A stretch of DNA of 64,000 nt from Rubellimicrobium arenae (lineage in GTDB: Bacteria; Pseudomonadota; Alphaproteobacteria; Rhodobacterales; Rhodobacteraceae). Positions 32,781 through 40,385 of the stretch are shown piece by piece. The DNA is taken from the NCBI RefSeq assembly GCF_017916295.1, contig NZ_JAFMSS010000015.1:11998-75997 (forward strand). The letters run 5' to 3'. Within the stretch, counting starts at the first letter, position 1. Each line of letters opens with the position of its first letter. The notes under the pieces are model-generated. The model made no database searches. It was not told where the DNA came from and was given only the letters and a program-made list of their open reading frames with translations. Both the position numbers and the translations under genes were made by a program.

Positions 32781-34238
32781 TCACCTCCGCTGGCCGACGT
32801 GGCGGCCGAGGCCGTCGGGGGTGGGGAGGTTTGCATGGGCTGCCGCGACGTGGTCCAGTTTCGCGCGGACGGCGGGCGGGGGTTCGGCGCTGGCGCGGGC
32901 GTTGAGGTCCATGTGGATCAGGAGGTGCTCGGAGGTCGCGAGGAGGCGGGTGCCTTCGCGCATCTCGTGCCAGAGGTGGACCTTCTTGCCTTTGGCCTCG
33001 ATCACCTGGGTCGTGACCGTGATGTCCTGGTCGCGGGCAACCTCGTCGAGGTGGCGGATGTGGGTCTCGGCGGTGAAGAGGCTGCGGCCCGCCGCGATGG
33101 CGTCGGCGTCGATGCCGACCATGCGCATGAAGCCGTCCGTGGCTAGGGCGAAGGCTTCGAGATACTTCGATTCCGTCATGTGGCCATTGTAGTCGAGCCA
33201 GTGGGCTGGGACGCGGACCCTGAAGGTGGGGAGGGGCTGGGTCCAGTCGGGCTCGGGCGCGTCGTTTGCCAGCGCCGTTTCGTGGCTCGCCAGCAGTTCG
33301 CCCGCGCCCCAGTTGGTGGCCTGCAGAGCCTTCTGGATGGCGATGAGGTTGTCGTCGCGGATGCGTTCGAGCTGGCGGATGGGGATATGGCCGGACTGCG
33401 CGTCGCTCTGCCCGGCGATGAGGTCCACAAGGGCGTCGTCGAACTCCGGCACGTCCATGAGCTTGGTCCAGGGCCAGCTCAGGCAGGGGCCGAACTGGGC
33501 CATGAAGTGGCGCATCCCGGCCTCGCCCCCGGCGACGCGGTAGGTGTCGAAGACGCCGAGCTGCGCCCAGCGCAGGCCGAAGCCGTAGCGGACGATGTCG
33601 TCGAGCTCCTGCGTGGTGCAGATGCCGTCCTTGATGAGCCAGAGCGCCTCGCGCCAGAGGGCTTCGAGGAGGCGGTCGGCGACGAAGGCCTCGATCTCCT
33701 TGGCGATGCGGACGGGCTTCATGCCGAGGGTGGGGTAGAAGGTCATCGCCTTTGCGACGGTCTCCTCGGAGGTCTGCTGGCCGCCGACGACCTCGACCAC
33801 CGGCAGCAGATACACCGGGTTGAAGGGGTGGGCGACGAGGAGGCGTTCGGGGTGCCGGAGCGGGGCCTGGAGGTCGGTCGGCTTGATGCCGGAGGTGGAG
33901 GAGGCGATCAGGGCGTCCGGCTTCGCGGTGGTCTCGGCCTCGGCGTAGACGCGGTGCTTGATGTCGAGCCGCTCGGGGACGGCCTCGACGATCAGGTCGG
34001 CGTCGCGGCAGGCGTCCGCGACAGAGGCGGCCATGCGGACGGTGCCTTTGGGGCGCCGGGGGGCAGTCAGGAGCTTGGCGTAGGCGGCGTCGGCGTTGGC
34101 GAGGGCCTCGTGGAGCCGCCGTTCCGCGTCCGGGGCGGGGTCGAAGACGGCGACGTCGTGGCCGTTCTCGAGGAGGCGCGCGACCCAGCCCGCGCCGATG
34201 ACGCCGCCGCCGAGGACGGCCGTGTTCCGAATGGTCAT
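32781..34238 (-). CDS. L-carnitine 3-dehydrogenase fused to a betainyl-CoA thioesterase
   Basis: A two-domain enzyme of 485 residues. Residues 1 to about 325 are a 3-hydroxyacyl-CoA-dehydrogenase-like NAD enzyme (G-G-G-V-I-G-A-G-W near 10-18; S-S-T-S-G-I-K and H-P-F-N-P-V-Y motifs), as in carnitine dehydrogenase. From about 339 to the end is a hotdog thioesterase with D-Y-N-G-H-M, Asp349 being the likely catalytic residue. The same fusion is known in rhizobia. It would oxidise carnitine to 3-dehydrocarnitine and hydrolyse the betainyl-CoA made by the neighbouring cleavage enzyme. Its start shares one base with that gene's stop (TGATG). Confidence 0.88.
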   Translation of the reverse strand: MTIRNTAVLGGGVIGAGWVARLLENGHDVAVFDPAPDAERRLHEALANADAAYAKLLTAPRRPKGTVRMAASVADACRDADLIVEAVPERLDIKHRVYAEAETTAKPDALIASSTSGIKPTDLQAPLRHPERLLVAHPFNPVYLLPVVEVVGGQQTSEETVAKAMTFYPTLGMKPVRIAKEIEAFVADRLLEALWREALWLIKDGICTTQELDDIVRYGFGLRWAQLGVFDTYRVAGGEAGMRHFMAQFGPCLSWPWTKLMDVPEFDDALVDLIAGQSDAQSGHIPIRQLERIRDDNLIAIQKALQATNWGAGELLASHETALANDAPEPDWTQPLPTFRVRVPAHWLDYNGHMTESKYLEAFALATDGFMRMVGIDADAIAAGRSLFTAETHIRHLDEVARDQDITVTTQVIEAKGKKVHLWHEMREGTRLLATSEHLLIHMDLNARASAEPPPAVRAKLDHVAAAHANLPTPDGLGRHVGQRR

Positions 34239-35146
34239 CAGGCCCACCGCTTCTGAAGCTTGAGTTTTTCCCGGACTTCGGCTGGAGAGAGGAGGCGGGC
34301 GCCGGTGCCCTCGATGGTCTGGCGGGCGCGGGCCACGAGGTCGCCGTTGGTGGCGAGCTGGCCGCGGCCCAGCCAGATGTTGTCCTCGAGCCCCACGCGG
34401 ACATGGCAGCCGCCGGCGACGGCAAGGCCCACGTAGGGGAGCTGGTTGCGGCCGATGGAGAAGGCGGACACCGTCCAGTCGGACGGCACGGCCTGCCGCA
34501 TGGCGAGGAAGGTCGCGAGGTCGTCGGGCGCCCCCCAGGGGATGCCCATGCAGAGCTGGATCATGATGGGGTCGTCGAGCACGCCCTGGGATTGCAGCCA
34601 CTTGGCGAGAAGGATGTGGCCGGTGTCGAAGGCCTCGATCTCGGGCCGGACGCCCAGGTCGCGCATCCGGCGCGCCATGGCGAGGAGCATCGCGGGGCTG
34701 TTGACCATGATGTAGTCGCCCTCGCCGAAGTTCATCGTGCCGCAGTCGAGCGTGCAGATCTCGGGGAGGAGTCTCGCGACATGTTCGAGCCGCTCCTCGG
34801 CGCCGGCCATGTCGGTGCCCTTCTCGGCGGGGGGCAGCGGCGCGTCGGGGGAGCCGAGGGTGAGGTCGCCGCCCATGCCGGCGGTGAGGTTCAGGACCAT
34901 GTCCTGGCCGGATTCGCGGATGTGCTGCACGACCTCGGCGTAGAGGTCGGGGTGGCGGGCGGCCTTGCCGGTCTGGGGGTCGCGGACGTGGATGTGGACG
35001 ATCGCCGCGCCCTCGGCGTTCGCCTCCAGGCATGCGTCGGCGATCTGGCGCGGCGTGACGGGCACCTTGTCGGAGCGCCCGGTGGTGTCGCCCGCGCCGG
35101 TGACGGCGCAGGTAATGAAGACGTCCCGGCTGGGTGTGAGTGCCAT
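34238..35146 (-). CDS. 3-dehydrocarnitine cleavage enzyme (BKACE family)
   Basis: A beta-keto acid cleavage enzyme of 302 residues. It is a TIM barrel with a V-H-I-H-V-R-D motif at 50-56 whose His51 and His53 bind zinc, a G-M-G-G-D segment, and G-x-E-D-N near residue 250. The family condenses a beta-keto acid with acetyl-CoA to give acetoacetate and a new CoA ester. Next to carnitine dehydrogenase and a thioesterase this should be 3-dehydrocarnitine plus acetyl-CoA to betainyl-CoA plus acetoacetate (CdhC activity). It is the first gene of the minus operon, with AGGGAG before its ATG, and faces the divergent regulator. Confidence 0.87.
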   Translation of the reverse strand: MALTPSRDVFITCAVTGAGDTTGRSDKVPVTPRQIADACLEANAEGAAIVHIHVRDPQTGKAARHPDLYAEVVQHIRESGQDMVLNLTAGMGGDLTLGSPDAPLPPAEKGTDMAGAEERLEHVARLLPEICTLDCGTMNFGEGDYIMVNSPAMLLAMARRMRDLGVRPEIEAFDTGHILLAKWLQSQGVLDDPIMIQLCMGIPWGAPDDLATFLAMRQAVPSDWTVSAFSIGRNQLPYVGLAVAGGCHVRVGLEDNIWLGRGQLATNGDLVARARQTIEGTGARLLSPAEVREKLKLQKRWA

Positions 35147-35161
35147 GTCTGCTCCCTTGTT

Positions 35162-35172
35162 TGATGGCATCA
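35162..35172. promoter_or_regulatory. Small dyad in the carnitine divergent promoter
   Basis: TGATG-G-CATCA is a perfect 11-base dyad 16 bp upstream of the cleavage-enzyme ATG, in the 85-bp gap shared with the cdhR-like gene. It may be part of an AraC-type activator site, but it is short. Confidence 0.35.
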
Positions 35173-35196
35173 TGGCAACACGGGATTGAGGAATGC

Positions 35197-35224
35197 TTGA
35201 CCCAACGCGCGGTGGTCTTAACGA
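35197..35224 (+). promoter_or_regulatory. Candidate promoter of the cdhR-like gene
   Basis: TTGACC at 35197-35202, 16 bases, then TAACGA at 35219-35224. The expected transcription start is within a base or two of the ATG at 35232. No ribosome-binding purine run precedes that ATG, so the mRNA may be leaderless. Confidence 0.45.
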
Positions 35225-35231
35225 TTTGCGA

Positions 35232-36251
35232 ATGACCCAGCCGTTTGCCCTGACCATTCTCGTCCTTCCCGGAAGCTCGCTCATGACCGTGGCCTCGGTG
35301 GCCGAACCGTGGCGGGCCCTGAACCGGGTGAGCCCCGGGATCCGGGCCGACTGGCGGATCGTGACGCCGGACGGCGCGCCGGCGCTCCTGTCGAACGGCC
35401 TTCCCATGCCCGCGCAGGGCGCCCTGGGCCCCGAGGCCGCGGGCGACCTGCTGATCGTCGTGGCGGGGTTCGATGCGCTCGACCATGCGTCGCGGCCGGT
35501 GCTGGCGTCGCTGCGTCGGGCCCTGCCCCGGTTCGCGGCGGTCGCGGGGATCGAGTCGGGGGCCTGGGTGCTGGGCGCGCTCGGGGCGCTGGACGGGCGG
35601 CAGGCGACGGCGCATTGGGAGGACCTCGAGGACTTTGCCGCGCGGCATCCCAACGCCGACGTGCGGGCGGACCGCTGGGTGACCTGCGGGCGGGTGATGA
35701 CGGCAGGCGGCGCCTCGCCGGCCTTCGATCTCATGCTGCATCTGATCCGCACGCGCTGGGGCGAGGCGGTCGCCTTGGATGTGGCGAGCGTGTTCGTCTA
35801 CGACGAGTCCCGTTCGGCCTCGGAGCCCCAGCCGCTGGTCAGCATGGGCCGCCTGGAGGCGCGGGAGCCCCGGCTGGCCGCGGCCGTGCGCGCCATGGAG
35901 CGGTCCATCGACCGGCCGCTGTCCACCCAGGCGCTGGCCCGGCGGGCGGGCGTGTCGGTCCGGCGGCTCGAGACGATGTTCCGGGCGGCGCTCGGCACCT
36001 CGCCGGGGGCGTATTACACGGGGCTGCGGCTGCTGGCGGCGCGGCGCCTGGTGGCCGATACGGCGCTGCCCCTGGGCGAGGTGGCGGTCCGGACGGGATT
36101 CGGGTCGCTCTCGGCCTTTTCGCGGGCGTTCCGGCGCGAGACGGGCATGACGGCGCGGGACGCCCGGGCCGCGGCGCGGCTGGCGCGCGCGGGCGGCCCG
36201 GCGGAGGACAGGGCCGGGGTCAGGCCAGCAGCCGCGCCAGCCCCTGGCTGA
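35232..36251 (+). CDS. GlxA/CdhR-type AraC-family transcriptional regulator
   Basis: A regulator of 339 residues. An N-terminal DJ-1/PfpI-like domain (about 5-190, with G-I-E-S-G-A-W-V-L-G) is followed by a C-terminal AraC double helix-turn-helix (about 215-310, with G-F-G-S-L-S-A-F-S-R-A-F-R-R-E). CdhR of Pseudomonas, which activates carnitine genes, has this arrangement. It is divergent from the carnitine operon and is its probable activator. ATG 35232 fits the family N-terminus; an upstream ATG at 35193 would add 13 residues. Its last 32 bases overlap the convergent epimerase gene. Confidence 0.85.
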   Translation: MTQPFALTILVLPGSSLMTVASVAEPWRALNRVSPGIRADWRIVTPDGAPALLSNGLPMPAQGALGPEAAGDLLIVVAGFDALDHASRPVLASLRRALPRFAAVAGIESGAWVLGALGALDGRQATAHWEDLEDFAARHPNADVRADRWVTCGRVMTAGGASPAFDLMLHLIRTRWGEAVALDVASVFVYDESRSASEPQPLVSMGRLEAREPRLAAAVRAMERSIDRPLSTQALARRAGVSVRRLETMFRAALGTSPGAYYTGLRLLAARRLVADTALPLGEVAVRTGFGSLSAFSRAFRRETGMTARDARAAARLARAGGPAEDRAGVRPAAAPAPG

Positions 36252-37134
36252 TCGAGGTCCCGGCCCGAAGGCCCAGGAGCGCTTCCATCCGTTCGGTGGA
36301 TCCGCGCGAATGACGGATGTCGCCGGCCCGGGCGGGCCCATGCTCGATCGGCGTGGGCGCTCCGCCGTTCAGATCGTCCAGGGTCGCCGCCAGGTCCAGC
36401 AGGCTGATCGAGCGCCCGGTGCAGACGTTCGATACGACGGCCTGCGGGGCCCGGGACAGGCGGTCCTGCGCCGCCAGAAGCGCCGCCACGACGTCGCCCA
36501 CCTCGACGAAGTCGCGGGTCTGGAGTCCGTCGCCATGGATCAGGTGCGGCCGCCCGGCGCGGCGGTTGTCGAGGAAGCGCGCGACGACCCCGGCGTAGGG
36601 CGAGCGGGGGTCCTGCCCCGGCCCGTAGACGTTGAAGAGCCGCAGCGCGGCGGAGGGCAGGCCGTGGATGCCGTGGAGCGCGCGGGCGTGATGCTCGCAG
36701 GCGAGCTTGTCCACCCCGTAGGGCGAGATGGGGGCGGGGGCCATGTCCTCGGCGCAGGGGCGGTCGCCCTGGTCGCCGTAGACGGCCGCCGAGGAGGTCA
36801 TGACCACCGGTCGGTTCCCGGCCTTCCGGGCCGCCTCCAGCACGGTCAGGGTGCCCGTCTGGTTGACCTGGTGCGTGGCCAGGGGGTCGCGCAGGCAGGC
36901 CTCGACCGACACGTTCGCGGCGAGGTGGAAGACGCCGCACGCACCCTCCAGGCAGTCCCGGACGAGAGAGGCGTCGAGCACGCTTCCGGTGACGAGCCGG
37001 GCCTCGGGCAGGGGGCCGGTGCGGTTGGCGGACAGGTCGTCGAGGATGACCACGTCGTCCCCGCGGGCGAGCAGGGCCTGCACGAGGTGGGCTCCGATGA
37101 AGCCCGCGCCGCCTGTCACGAGCCAATGGGTCAT
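36220..37134 (-). CDS. NAD-dependent epimerase/dehydratase (UDP-glucose 4-epimerase-like)
   Basis: An extended SDR of 304 residues. T-G-G-A-G-F-I-G is at 7-14, H-L-A-A-N-V-S-V in the middle, the catalytic S-S-A triad region near 130, and S-P-Y-G-V-D-K gives the Tyr and Lys. F-N-V-Y-G-P-G-Q supports a sugar-nucleotide substrate. It is distinct from the epimerase at 23545. The 3' end overlaps the regulator gene on the other strand by 32 bp. A role in cell-surface polysaccharide precursor synthesis is likely, but no glycosyltransferase lies nearby. Confidence 0.83.
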   Translation of the reverse strand: MTHWLVTGGAGFIGAHLVQALLARGDDVVILDDLSANRTGPLPEARLVTGSVLDASLVRDCLEGACGVFHLAANVSVEACLRDPLATHQVNQTGTLTVLEAARKAGNRPVVMTSSAAVYGDQGDRPCAEDMAPAPISPYGVDKLACEHHARALHGIHGLPSAALRLFNVYGPGQDPRSPYAGVVARFLDNRRAGRPHLIHGDGLQTRDFVEVGDVVAALLAAQDRLSRAPQAVVSNVCTGRSISLLDLAATLDDLNGGAPTPIEHGPARAGDIRHSRGSTERMEALLGLRAGTSISQGLARLLA

Positions 37135-37366
37135 CGGCCTTGTCCTTCGCGCCCTTTCGACGTCGCTCCTGTTGGGGCCTGGGCCCGGCGGGGTCAAGCC
37201 CGCGCCGCGACGCCCCCGAGCCTCGGGGGACGATGGGTCACGGGGACCGTTGATCGTGCCGTGTCCCCACAATACATCCTCGGCGCTTGGCCGAACATCG
37301 GAAGACACGCCCCATGCCGCTTTGCCGACGCCCGGACGCCCCCCACCGCAGGGGCGCCGGGACCTG

Positions 37367-40255
37367 ATGGACAGGATCCTGCCGGAGGTCCTGGGCTGGG
37401 ACGAAGGTCCCGTGGCCCGCATGGTCCGCAGCCACGACTGGGCCGCCACGCCGCTGGGCCTGCCGCGGGGCTGGCCACAGCCGCTCCGCACGCTCCTGGG
37501 CGTCATGATGGGGGCCAGCCAGCCCATGTTCGTGGCCTGGGGGGCGGAGCGGACGCTCATCTACAACGAGGCCTATGCGCGGATCCTGGCGGACCGGCAT
37601 CCGGCCGCCCTGGGGGGCTCCTTCCTCGAGGTGTGGCACGAGATCCGGCACGACCTCGCGCCCATCGTCGATCGGGTCTTCCGGGGCGAGCCCGTGCAGA
37701 TGGACGACATCACGCTCCACATGGAGCGCTGGGGGTGTCCGGAGGAGGCGCACTTCGCCTTTTCCTACACGCCGGTGCGGGACGAGGAGGGCGCGGTCGC
37801 CGGCTTCTTCTGCGCCTGCCAGGAGATCACCGGACAGGTCATGGCCGAGCGGCGGATCCGGGACAGCGAGGCGCAGGCCCGGGCGGACGCGGAGCGCGTG
37901 CGGCTGGCGCTGGAGGCCGGGGCCATCGTGGGCACCTGGTCCTGGGACGTGGCGGCCGACGTGTTCCGGGCCGACGAACGGTTCGCGCGGTCCTTCGGGC
38001 TCGACCCCGAGGCGTGCCGGCGCGGGTTGGGCATCGCGGAGGTGGTGCAGGGCGTGCATCCCGAGGACCTGCCGGGCCTGGATGCCGCGATGGACGCGGC
38101 GCTGGCGCGCGGCGGACCCTACCGCCACCAGTACCGGGTGCGCCAGCAGGACGGGACGTTCCGCTGGATCGAGGCCAACGGCCGCGTCGACCTGGGGCCG
38201 GACGGACGCCCCTTGCGGTTCCCGGGCGTCCTCCTGGACGTCGAGGAGCGGCGGGCCGTCGAGGCCGAGCGCGACAGGGCCCGGCGGCTCCTGGAGGTCT
38301 TCGCCGAGGCGGTGCCCGGGGTGGTCTATGCCAAGGACCTCAATGGGCGGATGCTGGTGGCCAACCGCGGCACCACCGAGCTCATCGGCAAGCCGCCCCA
38401 GGACTACCTGGGCCGGACGGATGCCGAATTCCTGGAGGACAAGGCCCAGGCCCAGGCCGTGATGGCCAACGACCGGCGCATCATGGAAAGCGGCCAGGCC
38501 GAGCAGATCGAGGAGGAGGTCCAGCGGCCCGACGGCACGCCCGCCTGGTGGCTGTCCACCAAGGCCCCGCTCCGGGACGCCGGCGGCGAGGTCGTGGGCC
38601 TGATCGGGTCCTCCGTCGACATCACCGCCCGCAAGGAGGCCGAGATCGCCTTGGGCGAAAGCGAGGAGCGGTTCCGCAACATGGCCGACCACGCGCCGGT
38701 CATGATGTGGGTGACCGATCCCCACGGCTTCTGCACCTACCTGAACCGCGCCTGGTACGACTTCACCGGCCAGACCGAGGCCGAGGCGCTGGGCCTGGGC
38801 TGGCTGGAGGCGACCCACCCGGACGACAAGGCCGAGGCGGAGCGCGTCTTTCTCGAGGCCAACGCCACGCGCTCGACCTTCCGGATCGAGTACCGGCTGC
38901 GCCGGGCGGACGGAGCCGGGCGCTGGGCGATCGACGCCGCCGCCCCGCGCTTTGGTCCGGGCGGGGAGTTCCTGGGCTACATCGGATCGGTCATCGACAT
39001 CACCGAGCGCAAGGAGGCCGAGGCCGCCCTGCAGGAGGTGAACGCGATCCTGGAGCGGCGCGTGGCCGAGGCCATCGCCGAGCGCGAGCAGGCCGAGGAG
39101 GCCCTGCGCCAGTCGCAGAAGATGGAGGCGGTGGGCCAGCTGACCGGCGGGATCGCGCACGACTTCAACAACATGCTGGCGGCGGTGGTGGGATCGCTCG
39201 ACCTCCTGGGCCGCCGGATCGGAGCGGATGACGCGCGGTCCCGCCGCTACGTGGACGCGGCGATGGAGGGCGCGCGCCGGGCGGCGACCCTCACGCAGCG
39301 GCTCCTGGCCTTCTCGCGCCAGCAGCCGCTGCGGCCCGAGACGCTGGACGCGAACCGTCTCGTGCAGGGGATGTCGGACCTCCTGCGCGGGTCGCTGGGC
39401 GCGGGCGTCCGGCTGGAGACCGTGCTGGCCGGAGGGCTCTGGACCGCCAACGCCGATCCCAACCAGCTCGAGAACGTCATCCTGAACCTGGCCGTGAACG
39501 CGCGCGACGCGATGCCCGACGGGGGGCGGCTCACCATCGAGACGGCGAACGCCCATCTCGATTCGCATTACGTGGCGGCGCATCTGGGCATCCCGTCCGG
39601 GCAGTACGTCCTGATCGCCGTGAGCGACACGGGCACGGGGATGCCGCCCGAGGTGATCGCCCGCGCCTTCGATCCGTTCTTCACCACCAAGCCGGTCGGT
39701 CAGGGCACCGGGCTGGGGCTGAGCCAGGTCTACGGGTTCGTCCGGCAGTCCGGGGGCCATGTGAAGATCTATTCCGAGGTCGGGCAGGGCACCTGCGTCA
39801 AGATCTACCTGCCCCGCATGACGAGCGCCGAGGCCCCGGACAATGCGGCCGAGGCTCCGGTCGAGCTGCCCCGCGGCGAGGCCGAGGAAACGGTGCTGGT
39901 CGTCGAGGACGAGCCCATGGTGCGCCAGTTCACCGTGGATGCCCTGGCCGAGCTGGGCTACCGCGTCCTGGAGGCGGACGGCGCCGCCGTCGCCCTGCGG
40001 CTCCTGGACGCGCATCCCGAGGTGACGCTGCTGTTCACCGACATCGTCATGCCCGACACCAACGGCCGCAAGCTGGCCGACGAGGCGCTGCGGCGGCGGC
40101 CGGGGCTGAAGGTCCTGTTCACCACGGGCTACACGCGCAACGCCGTGGTCCATAACGGCGTGCTGGACCCCGGCGTGCATCTCCTGGGCAAGCCCTTCAC
40201 GCTCGAGGAGCTGGCGGCCAAGATGCGCGAGGTCCTGGACGGCCTGGCGCTCTGA
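37367..40255 (+). CDS. Soluble hybrid histidine kinase with four PAS domains
   Basis: A sensor kinase of 962 residues without transmembrane helices. PAS/PAC units end near residues 154, 294, 417 and 543; the last two carry the D-I-T-x-R-K-E-A-E tail. A short coiled coil leads to HisKA with the phospho-acceptor His598 (G-I-A-H-D-F-N-N), then HATPase with its N box near 697 and G-T-G-L-G-L near 777. A C-terminal receiver (from about 841) has Asp892 in F-T-D-I-V-M-P. This resembles blue-light or redox PAS hybrid kinases, but no LOV cysteine motif is seen. No response regulator gene is adjacent. The signal is unknown. ATG 37367 is chosen because upstream sequence lacks family similarity. Confidence 0.87.
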   Translation: MDRILPEVLGWDEGPVARMVRSHDWAATPLGLPRGWPQPLRTLLGVMMGASQPMFVAWGAERTLIYNEAYARILADRHPAALGGSFLEVWHEIRHDLAPIVDRVFRGEPVQMDDITLHMERWGCPEEAHFAFSYTPVRDEEGAVAGFFCACQEITGQVMAERRIRDSEAQARADAERVRLALEAGAIVGTWSWDVAADVFRADERFARSFGLDPEACRRGLGIAEVVQGVHPEDLPGLDAAMDAALARGGPYRHQYRVRQQDGTFRWIEANGRVDLGPDGRPLRFPGVLLDVEERRAVEAERDRARRLLEVFAEAVPGVVYAKDLNGRMLVANRGTTELIGKPPQDYLGRTDAEFLEDKAQAQAVMANDRRIMESGQAEQIEEEVQRPDGTPAWWLSTKAPLRDAGGEVVGLIGSSVDITARKEAEIALGESEERFRNMADHAPVMMWVTDPHGFCTYLNRAWYDFTGQTEAEALGLGWLEATHPDDKAEAERVFLEANATRSTFRIEYRLRRADGAGRWAIDAAAPRFGPGGEFLGYIGSVIDITERKEAEAALQEVNAILERRVAEAIAEREQAEEALRQSQKMEAVGQLTGGIAHDFNNMLAAVVGSLDLLGRRIGADDARSRRYVDAAMEGARRAATLTQRLLAFSRQQPLRPETLDANRLVQGMSDLLRGSLGAGVRLETVLAGGLWTANADPNQLENVILNLAVNARDAMPDGGRLTIETANAHLDSHYVAAHLGIPSGQYVLIAVSDTGTGMPPEVIARAFDPFFTTKPVGQGTGLGLSQVYGFVRQSGGHVKIYSEVGQGTCVKIYLPRMTSAEAPDNAAEAPVELPRGEAEETVLVVEDEPMVRQFTVDALAELGYRVLEADGAAVALRLLDAHPEVTLLFTDIVMPDTNGRKLADEALRRRPGLKVLFTTGYTRNAVVHNGVLDPGVHLLGKPFTLEELAAKMREVLDGLAL

Positions 40256-40260
40256 CGCCG

Positions 40261-40280
40261 GGCCCGAGCCGAAGCGGGCC
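40261..40280 (+). terminator. Short hairpin after the hybrid kinase gene
   Basis: GGCCCG and CGGGCC form a 6-bp stem with an eight-base loop, six bases after the kinase stop codon and immediately before the next promoter. No T run is present, so it is only a possible terminator. Confidence 0.4.
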
Positions 40281-40281
40281 G

Positions 40282-40310
40282 TTGGACTTCGCACGGCCCA
40301 CGCCTACGAT
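40282..40310 (+). promoter_or_regulatory. Promoter of the carbohydrate-uptake operon
   Basis: TTGGAC at 40282-40287, exactly 17 bases, then TACGAT at 40305-40310. This is among the best sigma-70-type matches in the window, with an expected start near 40317 and a leader of about 70 bases to the ATG at 40386. Confidence 0.6.
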
Positions 40311-40385
40311 TCCCCCCAGAGCACGATGGTCCGGCCGGCGTCCTGCGACCGGACCCGACATAACATGCCAACGGGAGAGAATCGG

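Noticed and set aside
36800..37366. Extension of the hybrid kinase upstream to the epimerase gene
   Set aside because: The extension is antisense to a convincing epimerase and lacks family similarity; ATG 37367 precedes the first PAS region.
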